Source of the DNA: Amycolatopsis oliviviridis
GTDB lineage: Bacteria > Actinomycetota > Actinomycetes > Mycobacteriales > Pseudonocardiaceae
DNA length: 64,000 nucleotides
Direction of reading: 5' to 3'
NCBI RefSeq assembly: GCF_014654365.1
Contig: NZ_BNAY01000001.1
Coordinates: 1,674,001 to 1,738,000 of the forward strand
Below are positions 25,720-34,522 of this stretch, piece after piece. A program made the position numbers and the translations under genes. The notes under the pieces were generated by a model, which saw nothing but the letters and a program-made list of their open reading frames with translations, was not told where the DNA came from and did not search any database. Position 1 is the first letter of the stretch. Every line of letters starts with the position of its first letter.

Positions 25720-25892
25720 CCGACCAGGATCGCCGCACTGTCTTCATTCGACCTCAATCGCTCCGCCGAGGCACGGACGATCGCACACTGGGCGTTTCCG
25801 TGCGCGGATCATGCCCGAAGTTCTCTGGTATCGGACGGCCTTTTCCGGCGACCATCGACAAGCGCGGCACTCTGCCGGGGAAAGGAATCACG

Positions 25893-26285
25893 ATGCGCAC
25901 CATTCACCCCACCCGCCCTCCCGCGCTGCGGATCATTTTGGCCCTGATCGCGGCACTGACCGTCAACATGGTCATCGCGCTCGTCGCGGGGTCCCTGGAC
26001 GAGGGACCGGCCACGGTCGGGCTCGACCCCACCGAGTACCTGCCGGCCACGGTGGTGGGTTTCCTCGTCGGGTCCCTCGGCTTGAGCCTGCTCGCGCGCT
26101 TCGCGCCACGGGCGCCGCGGGTGGTCGTCCCGGTCGTTCTGGTCCTGTCGTGGATCCCCGACCTGCTCCTTCTGAACGACGGCGCGACCGCAGTCAACGT
26201 CACCGGCCTCATGATCATGCACCTCGTGGTCGGCGGCGCGGTCGTCGGCGCCTTCGCCAGGACGATCCCGGACGTGGCGCGGTGA
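25893..26285 (+). CDS. Small four-helix membrane protein (DUF6069-like)
   Basis: Protein of 130 residues from the ATG at 25893 with AAAGGA upstream; the much longer open frame before it has no site and is noise. Four hydrophobic segments are visible (about 10-30, 48-66, 74-95 and 104-122) with short loops. The layout resembles the DUF6069 group of actinobacterial membrane proteins, for which no function is known. The stop overlaps the next start as GTGA, so the two genes are translated together. Confidence 0.65.
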   Translation: MRTIHPTRPPALRIILALIAALTVNMVIALVAGSLDEGPATVGLDPTEYLPATVVGFLVGSLGLSLLARFAPRAPRVVVPVVLVLSWIPDLLLLNDGATAVNVTGLMIMHLVVGGAVVGAFARTIPDVAR

Positions 26286-26773
26286 CGGCCGCTCCCGAGA
26301 CCTCGCCGCGGCTACAGGCGGCGGCCGAGTTCTATCGCGGCGCTTTCGCCTGGGACGTCGAAATCGGCGAACGTTCCCTGGCCTTGGTGCTGACCGGGGG
26401 AATAGCCGCGTTCTCCGTTCCCTTCCACACCAAGAACCAGCATCTCTTCTCGGCGCGGGACGCCGTTCCGCGCGGACCGCTGATCCTGACCCCGGGCGCG
26501 CCGTTCCGGGTGCACGCGCTCGTCGACGCGAGCGACTTCGTCATCCCGGACCAGGATCTTCCCGAGAACGTGCTGTTCCACCGTCCGCTGAGCAAGGTCC
26601 TGCTACCGCCGACGGTCGGTACCCGCGGAGCGGTTCGCTGGCTACGTGAGCCTTCGCCGCAAGAACGCTGGCTTCCTCTGGCCGCGGGGGTCTTTTCGGC
26701 ACTCTCCCGGCCGAACCGCCGGAACGCCGCATATCGGCGGCGGGTGTGGCGTGACCGCAACGGCCTCAGCTGA
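26282..26773 (+). CDS. Hypothetical protein, 163 residues
   Basis: Starts at the GTG overlapping the stop of the membrane protein gene. The N-terminal part (AAAEFYRGAFAWDVEIGERSL, read as two pieces) looks like the small alpha/beta start of actinobacterial proteins related to primase-polymerase-like N-terminal domains, but the usual catalytic Asp pair is not evident. The C-terminal part is rich in Arg. It converges with the LuxR-type regulator: the palindrome TCAGCTGA at 26766-26773 supplies the stop codon of both genes. Function unknown. Confidence 0.6.
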   Translation: MTAAPETSPRLQAAAEFYRGAFAWDVEIGERSLALVLTGGIAAFSVPFHTKNQHLFSARDAVPRGPLILTPGAPFRVHALVDASDFVIPDQDLPENVLFHRPLSKVLLPPTVGTRGAVRWLREPSPQERWLPLAAGVFSALSRPNRRNAAYRRRVWRDRNGLS

Positions 26774-27461
26774 TCACGCCGGCGCGCAGGGCCAGCAGCA
26801 CCATCCGGGTCCGGTCCCCGGTCTGCAGTTTCCGCGCCATATGCGCGAGATGTCCCTTGACGGTGTTCGGCGAGACCAGGAGTTCGGTGCCGATCTCCTG
26901 GTTCGTCCGTCCGTCGGCCACCAGGCACAGAATCTCGATCTCACGTTCCGAGAGAACCGCCTTCTGCACGGCGTACTCTGCGACGACGCGTCTCTCGTCC
27001 GCCGAAGGTGACTTGCGCGCCGCGATCCGGGTCGCCGAGTCCGGCGAATCGGCCAGGTAGCCGACGGCATCGGCGCGGAGCGCCGCCACGGCGAGACCGG
27101 GGTCACGCGAACCGGCGACCACGAGCACCCTCTCCGCTCCCCGCCGGTGCAGGTCACCCACCTGATCGACCATGGCGCGCGCGTCGCCGCCCGCGTACAG
27201 GACAGCGACATGGGTCCTGCTCGCCGCGGTCTTCCCCGCACGGAAACCGCGGGGCGTACTGCCTTCGACGACGCGCTCGGCCCCCATCCTCCGTAACCGG
27301 CCGGCGTACGCGCGCCGTCTTCGAGGATGAGGGTCCACCACCACGGCGCGGAATCGCGCGTCCCTGGGAACCTCCGGAACCCGGTCTGCCTGCTTGAGTG
27401 GCGGCCCGAAGTAGGATCTCACACGGACAAGGGGCAGCGAAGGTGAATTATTCTCGTTCAT
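26766..27461 (-). CDS. LuxR-type response-regulator-like transcription factor
   Basis: 231 residues from the ATG at 27461. The C-terminus (about 165-230) is a LuxR/NarL helix-turn-helix: LSEREIEILCLVADGRTNQEIGTELLVSPNTVKGHL is visible as shorter motifs SEREIEIL, GRTNQEIG and SPNTVKGHLAHM. The N-terminal part has a receiver-like fold (AVVVDPHPRRR, HVAVLYAGGDA, VLVVAGSRDP) but lacks a clear phosphoacceptor Asp-Lys set, so it may work without a kinase. No histidine kinase is adjacent. Targets unknown. Confidence 0.8.
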   Translation of the reverse strand: MNENNSPSLPLVRVRSYFGPPLKQADRVPEVPRDARFRAVVVDPHPRRRRAYAGRLRRMGAERVVEGSTPRGFRAGKTAASRTHVAVLYAGGDARAMVDQVGDLHRRGAERVLVVAGSRDPGLAVAALRADAVGYLADSPDSATRIAARKSPSADERRVVAEYAVQKAVLSEREIEILCLVADGRTNQEIGTELLVSPNTVKGHLAHMARKLQTGDRTRMVLLALRAGVIS

Positions 27462-28086
27462 GCTCCGCCGAATTCTAATTAGGCGGAGCGCGCAGTCAAG
27501 GAGACAGCACGAAATTCGGCGAGACATGCCCTTTCGACCCGATCGACTCTTCAGGCACTCGCCAAATCACCGATCATCCTATGTCCGAGTCGCCGAGCCC
27601 GCAACTCCTGAAATCATCGGCGAATAACCACAAGAATGAAATGCGAAATCCGCTCACTTTTCACGAATGCCGTCGATGTCCAACGACAATGCCCTTATTT
27701 CCCTTTTCCGCACCACCGAGCGCGGATAAAGTCTTCGTTGTGACACCCGATCGGTTCCCCCGCCGATCCCGTCACCGAAAAGAAGAAGACCGCGGCACGC
27801 TTCGTTTTCACCCATCCCCCGCCCGGAGCGGGCAGTGGTCACAACAGTTCTCGGTCACCGAGGACTCCCGGCCTTGACCGGGGCAGTGCAGGCCGATTCG
27901 CGCCCCATCGCACGGGCCTGCCGGAACCCGAGGAGCCGACGACGATGCACCCCTCATCGTCGTCGGCTCCTCGGCGTCGTCACCGGATCCCGGAACGCGA
28001 ACCTTCCTTCCCGCACGTCCAGCCCTCAGCGCGGCACGGCTCACCCGAAAGCGCGGTGAGCCGTCCCCCTCTCCCTCCGGACCGGA
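27462..28086. other. Intergenic region, relatively AT-rich, with one strong hairpin
   Basis: About 625 bases with no supported gene. The 27470-27760 part is clearly less GC-rich than the surroundings and should hold the promoter of the LuxR-type gene. An open frame at 27581-27877 has no ribosome site and no recognisable product. The only structure is the hairpin at 27928-27974. Confidence 0.55.
27928..27974 (-). terminator. 20-bp-stem hairpin behind the 28087 gene
   Basis: The arms 27928-27947 and 27955-27974 are perfect complements (CCGAGGAGCCGACGACGATG on the plus strand) with a 7-base loop. It lies about 110 bases after the stop of the minus-strand gene at 28087. No U-tract is present, as is common in high-GC actinobacteria. 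Confidence 0.65.
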
Positions 28087-28506
28087 TCAAGCGCTGGGCA
28101 GTGTCTCTTCGGGCACCGGACGTCCCGCGCGTTCCCAGTCGGCGAAGGTGATGACGAGGCGCTGCCACAGCAAACGATCCCCGATCTCCGCGACTTCCAT
28201 CCGGGGACACTGCGAATGCTCGTCCCAATGAGTGAGGACCCGGACACCGGTGTTCGTCGCCTCGTCGACGAACAGGTGCTCGTCGAGCAGCCAATGGATG
28301 CTGCGCCGGGTGTGCGTCACCGAGGGCAGGGCCGCGTGCACGATCGCCGCGGCGGCGCGGTGCTCGATTCCGGTGATGAACACCGCGGGCGTCAGCGGGC
28401 TCTTGCGGAGAGCGTCGACGAGTACGGCCCGATCGGGCGGGCGCTTCGGAACACGACAGCGCCCGATGAAGGCCGACCGAGCGCTTTTCTCAGGAAGGTT
28501 GTTCAT
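28087..28506 (-). CDS. Hypothetical protein, 139 residues
   Basis: Starts at ATG 28506; the frame is open further upstream, but that part overlaps the CAP gene and reads as noise. The product is soluble with a basic N-terminus (RCRVPKRPP), a central VFITGIEHRAAAAIVHAAL helix and an acidic, Trp-rich C-terminal half (HWLLDEHLF, THWDEHSQ, WQRLVITFADWE). It follows the CAP-domain gene by about 90 bases on the same strand and may share its transcript. I do not recognise a family. Confidence 0.6.
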   Translation of the reverse strand: MNNLPEKSARSAFIGRCRVPKRPPDRAVLVDALRKSPLTPAVFITGIEHRAAAAIVHAALPSVTHTRRSIHWLLDEHLFVDEATNTGVRVLTHWDEHSQCPRMEVAEIGDRLLWQRLVITFADWERAGRPVPEETLPSA

Positions 28507-28597
28507 ACTCGGATATTCCCACTTCCCGCCCGGTTCGGAGAGGGTAAGTGCCATCCGTAGGGACGAACACGGGAAACAGCCGACAAAAGGGCGGCTC

Positions 28598-29146
28598 TCA
28601 GTAACCGAAATTCTGGGTCCAGTACGGCCCCGCGTCGGCCAGGAAATAGACACCTACGCCGATAGTGGTGAATTGAGGGTTGGCCAGATTCGCCCGATGC
28701 CCGGGACTGTCGAGCCAAGCCTGGACGACCGTTCGCGGGTCGACCTGACCGCGAGCGACGTTCTCCCCGCCCGGATGGGGATATCCGGCCGCACGCATCC
28801 GGTCGGCCGGCGTGCTGCCGTCGGGCGCGACATGCGCACAGAAGTTCCTGCGGGCCATGTCCTTGCTGTGCCGGCGCGCGGCCGTCCGCAGCCGTTCGTC
28901 GGTCTCGAACGGCGGAAGGCCGGACTTCTTCCGGAACACGTTGACCAGCCGGGTCACCGCGTCCTCGTGCCGGGCCTGGTGCGCGGCGCTGCCCACGATC
29001 GAGGCGAACGGCGAGTCCCGCTCGGACGGCGCGGCTTCGCGCACGGAGGTGCGGACCACCGAATCCACGACCGGCGTGGCCTTCCGGCGCAAAGAGCCGC
29101 GCGCGGCGGACTTGCCACGCTTCCGGTTTCGACGACTTTGGGGCAT
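28598..29146 (-). CDS. CAP/SCP (PR-1-like) domain protein
   Basis: 182 residues from ATG 29146, with GGAAGGGA upstream. The CAP domain covers about 60-182: HEDAVTRLVNVFRKKSGLPPF, read in pieces, the first His in RRHSKDMA, NFCAHVAPDGSTPADRM, GGENVARG and the second His in SPGHRANLANP, ending TQNFGY. These are the CAP cavity residues seen in bacterial secreted CAP proteins, whose roles include lipid binding and wall-associated functions. The N-terminus is strongly basic (RRNRKRGKSAARGSLRRK) but has no hydrophobic core, so it lacks a normal signal peptide. It may be exported by another route, act inside the cell, or have a different start. Confidence 0.85.
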   Translation of the reverse strand: MPQSRRNRKRGKSAARGSLRRKATPVVDSVVRTSVREAAPSERDSPFASIVGSAAHQARHEDAVTRLVNVFRKKSGLPPFETDERLRTAARRHSKDMARRNFCAHVAPDGSTPADRMRAAGYPHPGGENVARGQVDPRTVVQAWLDSPGHRANLANPQFTTIGVGVYFLADAGPYWTQNFGY

Positions 29147-29522
29147 GCGATCCCTTCCGCCCACCGGAGATACCCTCTCCGCAAGCTAACACGAGAGCGC
29201 CCCGGCATCCCGCGACCGGCCTCCAGGGTCAGCGGGACCGCCCGTTCGGACAGGATTCCGGCAGTGAATACTTCCCAGTAGTAATACTTGGACTTCACCT
29301 TCCTCGAAATCCGTGTCGTAAAACAGCACCCAGCGTATCCCGAATACGCATTTTATTGACAGGCAGTCAACACTGCTCCCGAACAGCGTTCAACAAGCAA
29401 CCGGGTGACGAACCGCCACGAACGGGCAGCCAGTTTATCCGAAAAAGCAAACAATATTGCCTTCGGCGGAAACCGAATGGTGAAGTCGATTTTCGAGGGT
29501 CAACGGGGAGGAAAGTGACTCC
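29147..29522. other. Divergent intergenic region upstream of the ROK gene
   Basis: About 375 bases between the CAP gene (minus) and the ROK gene (plus). No gene is supported. It contains a short stretch of lower GC around 29300-29460 and the small inverted repeat at 29356. Promoters for both flanking genes should lie here. Confidence 0.5.
29356..29370. promoter_or_regulatory. Possible operator TTGAC-N5-GTCAA
   Basis: A perfect 5-bp inverted repeat with a 5-base spacer, about 150 bases before the ROK start. TTGACA could also serve as a -35 box, but no good -10 lies at 17-18 bases. ROK proteins often control their own promoter, so a binding site here would be expected. Confidence 0.25.
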
Positions 29523-30689
29523 ATGCGCGGCGAAGCCGGCCGGGAAATGCGCCGTTATAATCGATCTTCGGTGCTGACCACCCTGTACCACGAAGGTCCG
29601 TCGAGCCGGGTGGAGCTCAGTGACGCGACCGGCCTGAGCTGCTCGGTGGTGAGCCGGGTGGTCACCGAGTTACTTTCGAACCGGGTGATCCGGACGGTCG
29701 GAGCCGCCGACTCACGAGGAGGACGGCCGCGAATCCTGGTCGAGGTGAATCCCGACTACGGTTCGGTGGTCGGCGTCGACGTGACCGAGGACAATGTCCA
29801 AATAGGTCTCTACGATTTCGCTCTGCGACAGCAAGCGGTTTCGCATTTCCGCGCTCCCGGCAGCCTGTCGGACGTCGGCGCGCTTTCCCAGCGGATCATC
29901 GCCGGGTTACGGTCGGTCGAACGCGCGGCGAAGACGACACGCGGAGCCATCATCGGCGCCGGAGTCGCCGTGCCCGGCCCGATCGGCGTACCCGCCGGCA
30001 CGGAGCTGGCGACCGAATTGGCCGGCCGCAGCGGCCTGCGCATCGTCCTCGGCGACAACCGGGTGCGATCGCTGGCACGCGCCGAAGGCTGGCTGGGCGC
30101 GGCGGGCAAGGCCGGCCGCACAGCGGTCGTGGTGCTCGAAGCCGAGGCACATGTCGTCCTGGTCGAGGAGCGGCGGATCGAGTGGTCCGGCGATTGGGGC
30201 CACACGACCTTGGTCTACGACGGACGGCCTTGCCGGTGCGGTGCGCGCGGATGCGCGGAGACCTACATCGGGGCGGACGGAGTGCTCGAACGCCACCGTC
30301 AATTCTCCGGCGGCACACCGAAGCCGGGTTCCAAGGCGGGCCGCCGTCTCCTGACGGCTCCCCATCCGGAACTCGCCCGCGAGACCGTCGGTTATCTCGG
30401 CGCTTCCATCGCCGGAATGACAAATCTTCTGCAGCCCGAGCGCGTCGTCCTCACCGGCTGGTTCGGCCGCGCGCTGAGCGAACGGCATCTCGACGAACTA
30501 CGCGAGAATCTCGCCGAACGCGCGCTCGGGCCCACGACGATCGAGGCGGGCCTGGCCACCGCGGCCACCGCCCGGATCGGAGCGGCGGCGCTGCCGATCT
30601 GCGCTTTTTTGGAGTACGGACAGGATCCGCGCAAAGTCATCCCGCTGGAAGACGGCAGGCCCGCCGGTTTTCCCTACGCGGTCCCGTGA
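29523..30689 (+). CDS. ROK-family transcriptional regulator
   Basis: 388 residues from ATG 29523 with GGGGAGGAAAG upstream. The N-terminal MarR-like winged helix (about 10-65: SRVELSDATGLSCSVVSRVV) is followed by the sugar-kinase fold: GVDVTEDNVQIGLYD, GAGVAVPGPI, and the ROK zinc motif GH...CRCGARGC.E in the middle. The kinase active site is degenerate in part: the D-N-R-V-R-S-L-A region replaces the usual D-N-D-A-N. This suggests a sugar-responsive repressor and not an enzyme. No sugar transporter or catabolic gene is adjacent. Confidence 0.88.
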   Translation: MRGEAGREMRRYNRSSVLTTLYHEGPSSRVELSDATGLSCSVVSRVVTELLSNRVIRTVGAADSRGGRPRILVEVNPDYGSVVGVDVTEDNVQIGLYDFALRQQAVSHFRAPGSLSDVGALSQRIIAGLRSVERAAKTTRGAIIGAGVAVPGPIGVPAGTELATELAGRSGLRIVLGDNRVRSLARAEGWLGAAGKAGRTAVVVLEAEAHVVLVEERRIEWSGDWGHTTLVYDGRPCRCGARGCAETYIGADGVLERHRQFSGGTPKPGSKAGRRLLTAPHPELARETVGYLGASIAGMTNLLQPERVVLTGWFGRALSERHLDELRENLAERALGPTTIEAGLATAATARIGAAALPICAFLEYGQDPRKVIPLEDGRPAGFPYAVP

Positions 30690-31033
30690 TCGGAGGCGCG
30701 GGGCGAAGGCGACTGCGGCGTAGGTCGGAGTGTTGTGAAAGCCACTTTCACAACACTCAAGGTTGCGAAAGCGGCTTTCACAACATCACCAGCGCGTGGC
30801 GTCAGAGGGCCGTGTCCGGTGGAAGCGGCCGCCGGTGCCGTGAGGGCACTCCCATTGTCCGAAAGATCACCGGTTTCCCTCTGACCGAGCTGCCAGCCCT
30901 ACGGTTGGTCTGTCGGCGGAGTTACGGTGATCCTAGGTGTCCGAGCGCCGCAGACGACCACGACGGTCGGCGAACGCGTCCCGGACCCGGACCCTGTCCA
31001 CTTTCGCGTTCGCCGGCCGTCTACGGGTTCCGG
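30690..31033. other. Intergenic region between convergent genes, with palindromes
   Basis: About 340 bases. Apart from the two palindromes at 30728-30784, I see no gene or known element. Confidence 0.55.
30728..30784. repeat. Two tandem GAAAG-N3-CTTTC palindromes
   Basis: The first (30728-30758) has 14-bp perfect arms GAGTGTTGTGAAAG around CCA. The second (30762-30784) has 10-bp arms GTTGCGAAAG / CTTTCACAAC with one mismatch around CGG. The same class occurs at 54747-54801. Placed between convergent genes, it could be a bidirectional terminator. Confidence 0.8.
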
Positions 31034-32128
31034 TCAGTAGCCCCGGTAGGCACCGCCTGCCGCCATCGCCTGCAGGCCGGGCACCTCGCCGATCGAACCG
31101 TAGCGGTCGAGCGCGTACCGCACGCCCGCGATGATGTTGTCCACCGGGTTGTAGATGTCGTCGTGTCCCGGAAGTTTGTGCGCCTCGAACGTCGGGTCGA
31201 TGCACTGCATGAGCCCCTTCGACGGATGTCCCGCCGCCGCGTTGGAATCCCAGAGATTGATCGCGTTGGGGTTCCCGCTCGATTCGTGCTGGATGATCGC
31301 CCAGATGTTCGCGATATCCGCTTCGGACACCGGTACGCCGGCGGCTTGGAGTTCCTTGATGGCTTCCAGGATCCACTGGTGGACGTCGCCCGGCGGCATC
31401 GTGGCGGGCGGGCCTCCGCTCGTCGTCGCGGGCGCGCTCGCCCCACCTCCGCCTGCCCCACCACCGCTCGTGCTCGGCGCGGCGCCCTTGCGCGAGGTGC
31501 CGACGACGGGCTTCCCCACCGCGGAGAAGGTTCCGCCGGTGTGTCGGCTCATCACCTCACGTGATTGCCCGATCGCCGTGTCCGCCTCGGTGGCGAGCCG
31601 GTCGAGGTCTTCGCCCGCGGCGCGGGCCGCCGTGGCCGCACGCTCGGCGGCTTCGGCCAGAATCGTGGTGGGCGGCTTCTCCGGCGGCACCGCACCGACG
31701 ACCTGCCGGTTGACGGCGTCCTGCCGCGCCTCGGCTTTGGCCACCGCCGCGGCCGCTTCGCCGTCGATCTGCCGGATCTCCCGCCGGGCCGCTTCGACCC
31801 GCTCCCCCGCCGAGGTCCGGATGCCACCGAGCCGCTCCCGGAGCGCCGAGAGATCGTCGGCGACCGAACCGAGGCTGCTGCGGAGCCGGCCGCCGGCACC
31901 GGCGAGTTCGTCCACATAGCCGTAGAAACCCTCGGCGGTCTGCCCGCTCCAGGCACCTTCACGTAGTCCGGTGACGGCGGCGTGAAGCCCGCTTGCGTGG
32001 CCATCGAGTCGTTCGGCGGCCTGCCGGAAACTTCTCGCCGTTTCCTCGACGCGCTCCGGTTCGAGGGCTTCGAACTTCGCGGCTTTCTCCTCGACCGCAC
32101 CCCATTCGGGTGGCATCGGCGCGGTCAT
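31034..32128 (-). CDS. WXG-domain protein with C-terminal lytic transglycosylase (SLT) domain
   Basis: 364 residues; the ATG at 32128 overlaps the stop of the upstream gene (ATGA). Residues 1-200 form a helical type VII cargo domain with a W60-S-G62 motif between helices and a long coiled region. A Gly/Ser/Pro-rich linker (about 205-245) leads to an SLT-like domain with catalytic Glu in QHESSGNPNAI (E282), then GLMQCIDPTF and NIIAGVRYAL. Such enzymes cut the peptidoglycan glycan strand. There is no Sec signal peptide, so export through the type VII system is the natural reading. It may open the wall for the secretion apparatus or attack neighbours. Its 128-residue partner gene lies directly upstream. 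Confidence 0.9.
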   Translation of the reverse strand: MTAPMPPEWGAVEEKAAKFEALEPERVEETARSFRQAAERLDGHASGLHAAVTGLREGAWSGQTAEGFYGYVDELAGAGGRLRSSLGSVADDLSALRERLGGIRTSAGERVEAARREIRQIDGEAAAAVAKAEARQDAVNRQVVGAVPPEKPPTTILAEAAERAATAARAAGEDLDRLATEADTAIGQSREVMSRHTGGTFSAVGKPVVGTSRKGAAPSTSGGGAGGGGASAPATTSGGPPATMPPGDVHQWILEAIKELQAAGVPVSEADIANIWAIIQHESSGNPNAINLWDSNAAAGHPSKGLMQCIDPTFEAHKLPGHDDIYNPVDNIIAGVRYALDRYGSIGEVPGLQAMAAGGAYRGY

Positions 32129-32511
32129 CGGATCTCGTCCAGCCAGGCGTTGCCGACCTCGGGGGTGTCTCGCGGCGGTGAAGCCGGTACAGGATCCGCT
32201 GAGGCCGCACCGGTGGCATGGTGCACGACCCGTGCGTTGTCCGTGTCGACGCCCTGGGCCTCCCGGGCGGTCTGCCGCAACTTGGCAGCCGAGCGGTCCA
32301 GGTGCTCGATGGCGTGCCCGAACTCCCCGTGCACGCCGGCGTGGAACCCGGAGACCGACGCGTGCGCGCCGTCGCCCGAGCCGAGCCCGCCGAACGGATT
32401 GCTCGCGCCGGCGCCGTCCCCCAGCAGGGTGCGCGCCCGGTCCAGCTCGTCCCTGAGCGCGGCCAGCCGCTTGCTCGCCGCTTCCATCGCCGCAACGTCG
32501 TACTGGACCAC
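32125..32511 (-). CDS. WXG-like / EspC-like type VII partner protein
   Basis: 128 residues from a GTG at 32511 with GGAGGAG upstream. It forms an N-terminal helical hairpin (VAAMEAASKRLAALRDELDR, in pieces) with a Gly-rich turn (NPFGGLGSGDG) in place of a clear W-x-G and a second long helix. The size and layout match EspC/DUF2580-type proteins, which pair with larger type VII substrates. It is translationally coupled to the WXG-transglycosylase gene, so the two products probably form a co-exported heterodimer. Confidence 0.75.
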   Translation of the reverse strand: MVQYDVAAMEAASKRLAALRDELDRARTLLGDGAGASNPFGGLGSGDGAHASVSGFHAGVHGEFGHAIEHLDRSAAKLRQTAREAQGVDTDNARVVHHATGAASADPVPASPPRDTPEVGNAWLDEIR

Positions 32512-32635
32512 GACCGTCTCCTCCGGACTCGTTCCTCGGCTGAGGTTCCCCCGGTGACGGCCGGCACAAGGGCCGTGTGGCGGCGGAAGTGTCCTTCGGA
32601 GGGAAATCCTCCGCTGATCACGAACGGAGGGTCGA

Positions 32636-33607
32636 TCAGTGACGGCCGCGCAGCACCGTCTCGACGTACTCGCGATCAGTCGACGGAAGCCACCAGGATT
32701 CCCACGGCGGGATGAGCCAGCCCAGTTCGGTGGCGGCGTCGCGAACGACCTGCACCGCGCGGGTGATCGCGCCGTCCGCCCGATCCGGCCGCCACAGCAG
32801 CGAGAACGGGTACAGCGGGACGGGGTCGACCACCGGGATCACGACGACACCGTCGGGCACCGGTGCGGTCAGCGGAGCGATGGCGGGCAGACCGTAGGCC
32901 AGGATCGCCGCGTTCGCGGCGCTGCGTCCGTGGCCATGCAGCTTCTCGGCGTGGGTCAGGCCGAACTCTTCGGCGAGCTCCACGTTCCAGTTGTGCCAGT
33001 CGAGCGCGCGATCGGAGGTGTGGAGCAGCAACGGATGCGCCTGCAATTCCCGCATCCGGAGTTCCGCGCGGCCTTCCAGCGGGTGGCCCTCCGGCACGAC
33101 CAGACCGTGCGGCTCCAGGCGCACCAATTCGTGCTGGATCGACTTCGGCAGCACCATTCCCGGCCAGTTCACCCGCCCGAAAGCCATGTCGAGCCTGCCC
33201 TGCGCGAGGTCGGGGAGCGCTCCCGCGAGCCCTTGTCCCTGAAGGACCTCAAGAGGCTGCCCGGACAGCCGTTCGCGAAGTACCTGTGCGATCGCGTTGG
33301 TCACCAGGCCTTCGGTGATCACGTCGATCCGCAGCGGCAGTGCCGTGCGCCCGAGCGCCGTGACGAGGTCCTCGGCGTCGGCGAGCAGCCTGCGTCCACG
33401 TTCCACGAAGACCGCGCCCGCGTCGGTCACTTCGACATGCCGGCGGTCGCGGATGAACAGGACCACGCCGAGCCGCTGTTCCAGCTGGCCGATCTGGGCG
33501 GACAGCGTCTGCTGGGCGATGAGCAGCCGGTTCGCCGCGCGCCCGAAGTGCAGTTCTTCGGCCAGTGCGACGGCGTATCGCACCAGCCGCAGGTCGAGGT
33601 CGGTCAC
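32636..33607 (-). CDS. LysR-family transcriptional regulator
   Basis: 323 residues. The N-terminal winged helix (1-65) includes YAVALAEELHFGRAANRLLIAQQTLSAQI in pieces, ending in the wing VTDAG. The periplasmic-binding-like effector domain follows (about 90-300). It is divergent from the ECF sigma gene, with 233 bases between them. LysR proteins usually respond to a small co-inducer and control a divergent gene. Here the neighbours give no clear pathway. Confidence 0.9.
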   Translation of the reverse strand: MTDLDLRLVRYAVALAEELHFGRAANRLLIAQQTLSAQIGQLEQRLGVVLFIRDRRHVEVTDAGAVFVERGRRLLADAEDLVTALGRTALPLRIDVITEGLVTNAIAQVLRERLSGQPLEVLQGQGLAGALPDLAQGRLDMAFGRVNWPGMVLPKSIQHELVRLEPHGLVVPEGHPLEGRAELRMRELQAHPLLLHTSDRALDWHNWNVELAEEFGLTHAEKLHGHGRSAANAAILAYGLPAIAPLTAPVPDGVVVIPVVDPVPLYPFSLLWRPDRADGAITRAVQVVRDAATELGWLIPPWESWWLPSTDREYVETVLRGRH

Positions 33608-33840
33608 CGGGTGACAGTATCCCGCTGTCAGAGACGGCTACAAGAAACGCGCCCGGCGGCGGATCACTCGATCGGATGACAATCCTTCACTTCGGCGGTC
33701 CGTGCGGGAAACCCCTACGTCTCGTCCCGGCGCTCGACGCGCTTTGTGCGGCTTCGCATCATGGCGGAACGAGAGAACCGGAACGCACGCGAACGTCCGT
33801 TCGCGGTGCCCATCCCGGGCCCGGCCGGACGGAGCATCCG

Positions 33841-34482
33841 ATGACCATGTCCTGTATCGACGCGCCCGCGAACGGCACGAACGCCGAATTGCTCCGCCTG
33901 GCGCGGGAGGCCCGGCTGGATTTGTCACGGCCGGAACGGGGGGCCCGGACGGGGCAGGCCGTGAACGAGCTGCTGCGCCTCGTGTACCCGAAGATCCTTG
34001 CGTACTGCCGGATCCGGCTCGGCCCGGACACCTATCGGATGTGCACCGCCGACGACGTGGCCCAGGAGACGGCGATGGCCCTGCTCACCGCGTTGCCCCG
34101 GTTCCACGATCAGGGCACGTCGTTCCTGGGCTACGTCTACCGCATCGCCGAGTACAAGGTCGTCGACGCCCGGCGGCGGCACCAGCGCGACCGGGCGAAA
34201 CCGGTCGCCACGCCGCCCGAGCGGCCGCAGCCCGGACCGTCTCCGGAGGACCATCTCCTCACCGAGGAGTTCCTTGCCCGGCTGCACGGCCTGCTCCGCT
34301 ACCTTTCCGACAATCAGCGCAGCGCCGTGTGGCTCAGGGTCTTCGAAGGGCTTTCCGCCATCGAAGCAGCGGAGCGGCTGGATTCCACACCGGGCTCGGT
34401 CCGGGTCGCCGTCCACCGCGCCCTGCGCCGGCTTCGACGCCTGATCCCGCCTTCCGACCCGCTGGTGCGAGCGCCACGATGA
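33841..34482 (+). CDS. ECF RNA polymerase sigma factor (SigD/ShbA-like)
   Basis: 213 residues from ATG 33841, with CGGAG upstream; longer frames before it are rejected. Region 2 is clear (YPKILAYCRIRLG, DDVAQETAMALLTALPRF, then YRIAEYKVVDARRR) and region 4 follows (NQRSAVWLRVFEGLSAIEAAERL, TPGSVRVAVHRALRRLR, in pieces). The Y-C-R-x-R-x-G start and the A-L-P-R-F-x-D-x-G run resemble mycobacterial SigD and streptomycete ShbA, which drive housekeeping sigma expression or starvation genes. No anti-sigma factor is adjacent. Confidence 0.9.
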   Translation: MTMSCIDAPANGTNAELLRLAREARLDLSRPERGARTGQAVNELLRLVYPKILAYCRIRLGPDTYRMCTADDVAQETAMALLTALPRFHDQGTSFLGYVYRIAEYKVVDARRRHQRDRAKPVATPPERPQPGPSPEDHLLTEEFLARLHGLLRYLSDNQRSAVWLRVFEGLSAIEAAERLDSTPGSVRVAVHRALRRLRRLIPPSDPLVRAPR

Positions 34483-34522
34483 AACCGGGGTGCCGACGGG
34501 AACTCCGGCACCCCGGCCCACT

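Noticed and set aside
27581..27877. 98-codon plus-strand frame
   Set aside because: No ribosome site, low-complexity Ser/Pro/Arg product and no family resemblance.
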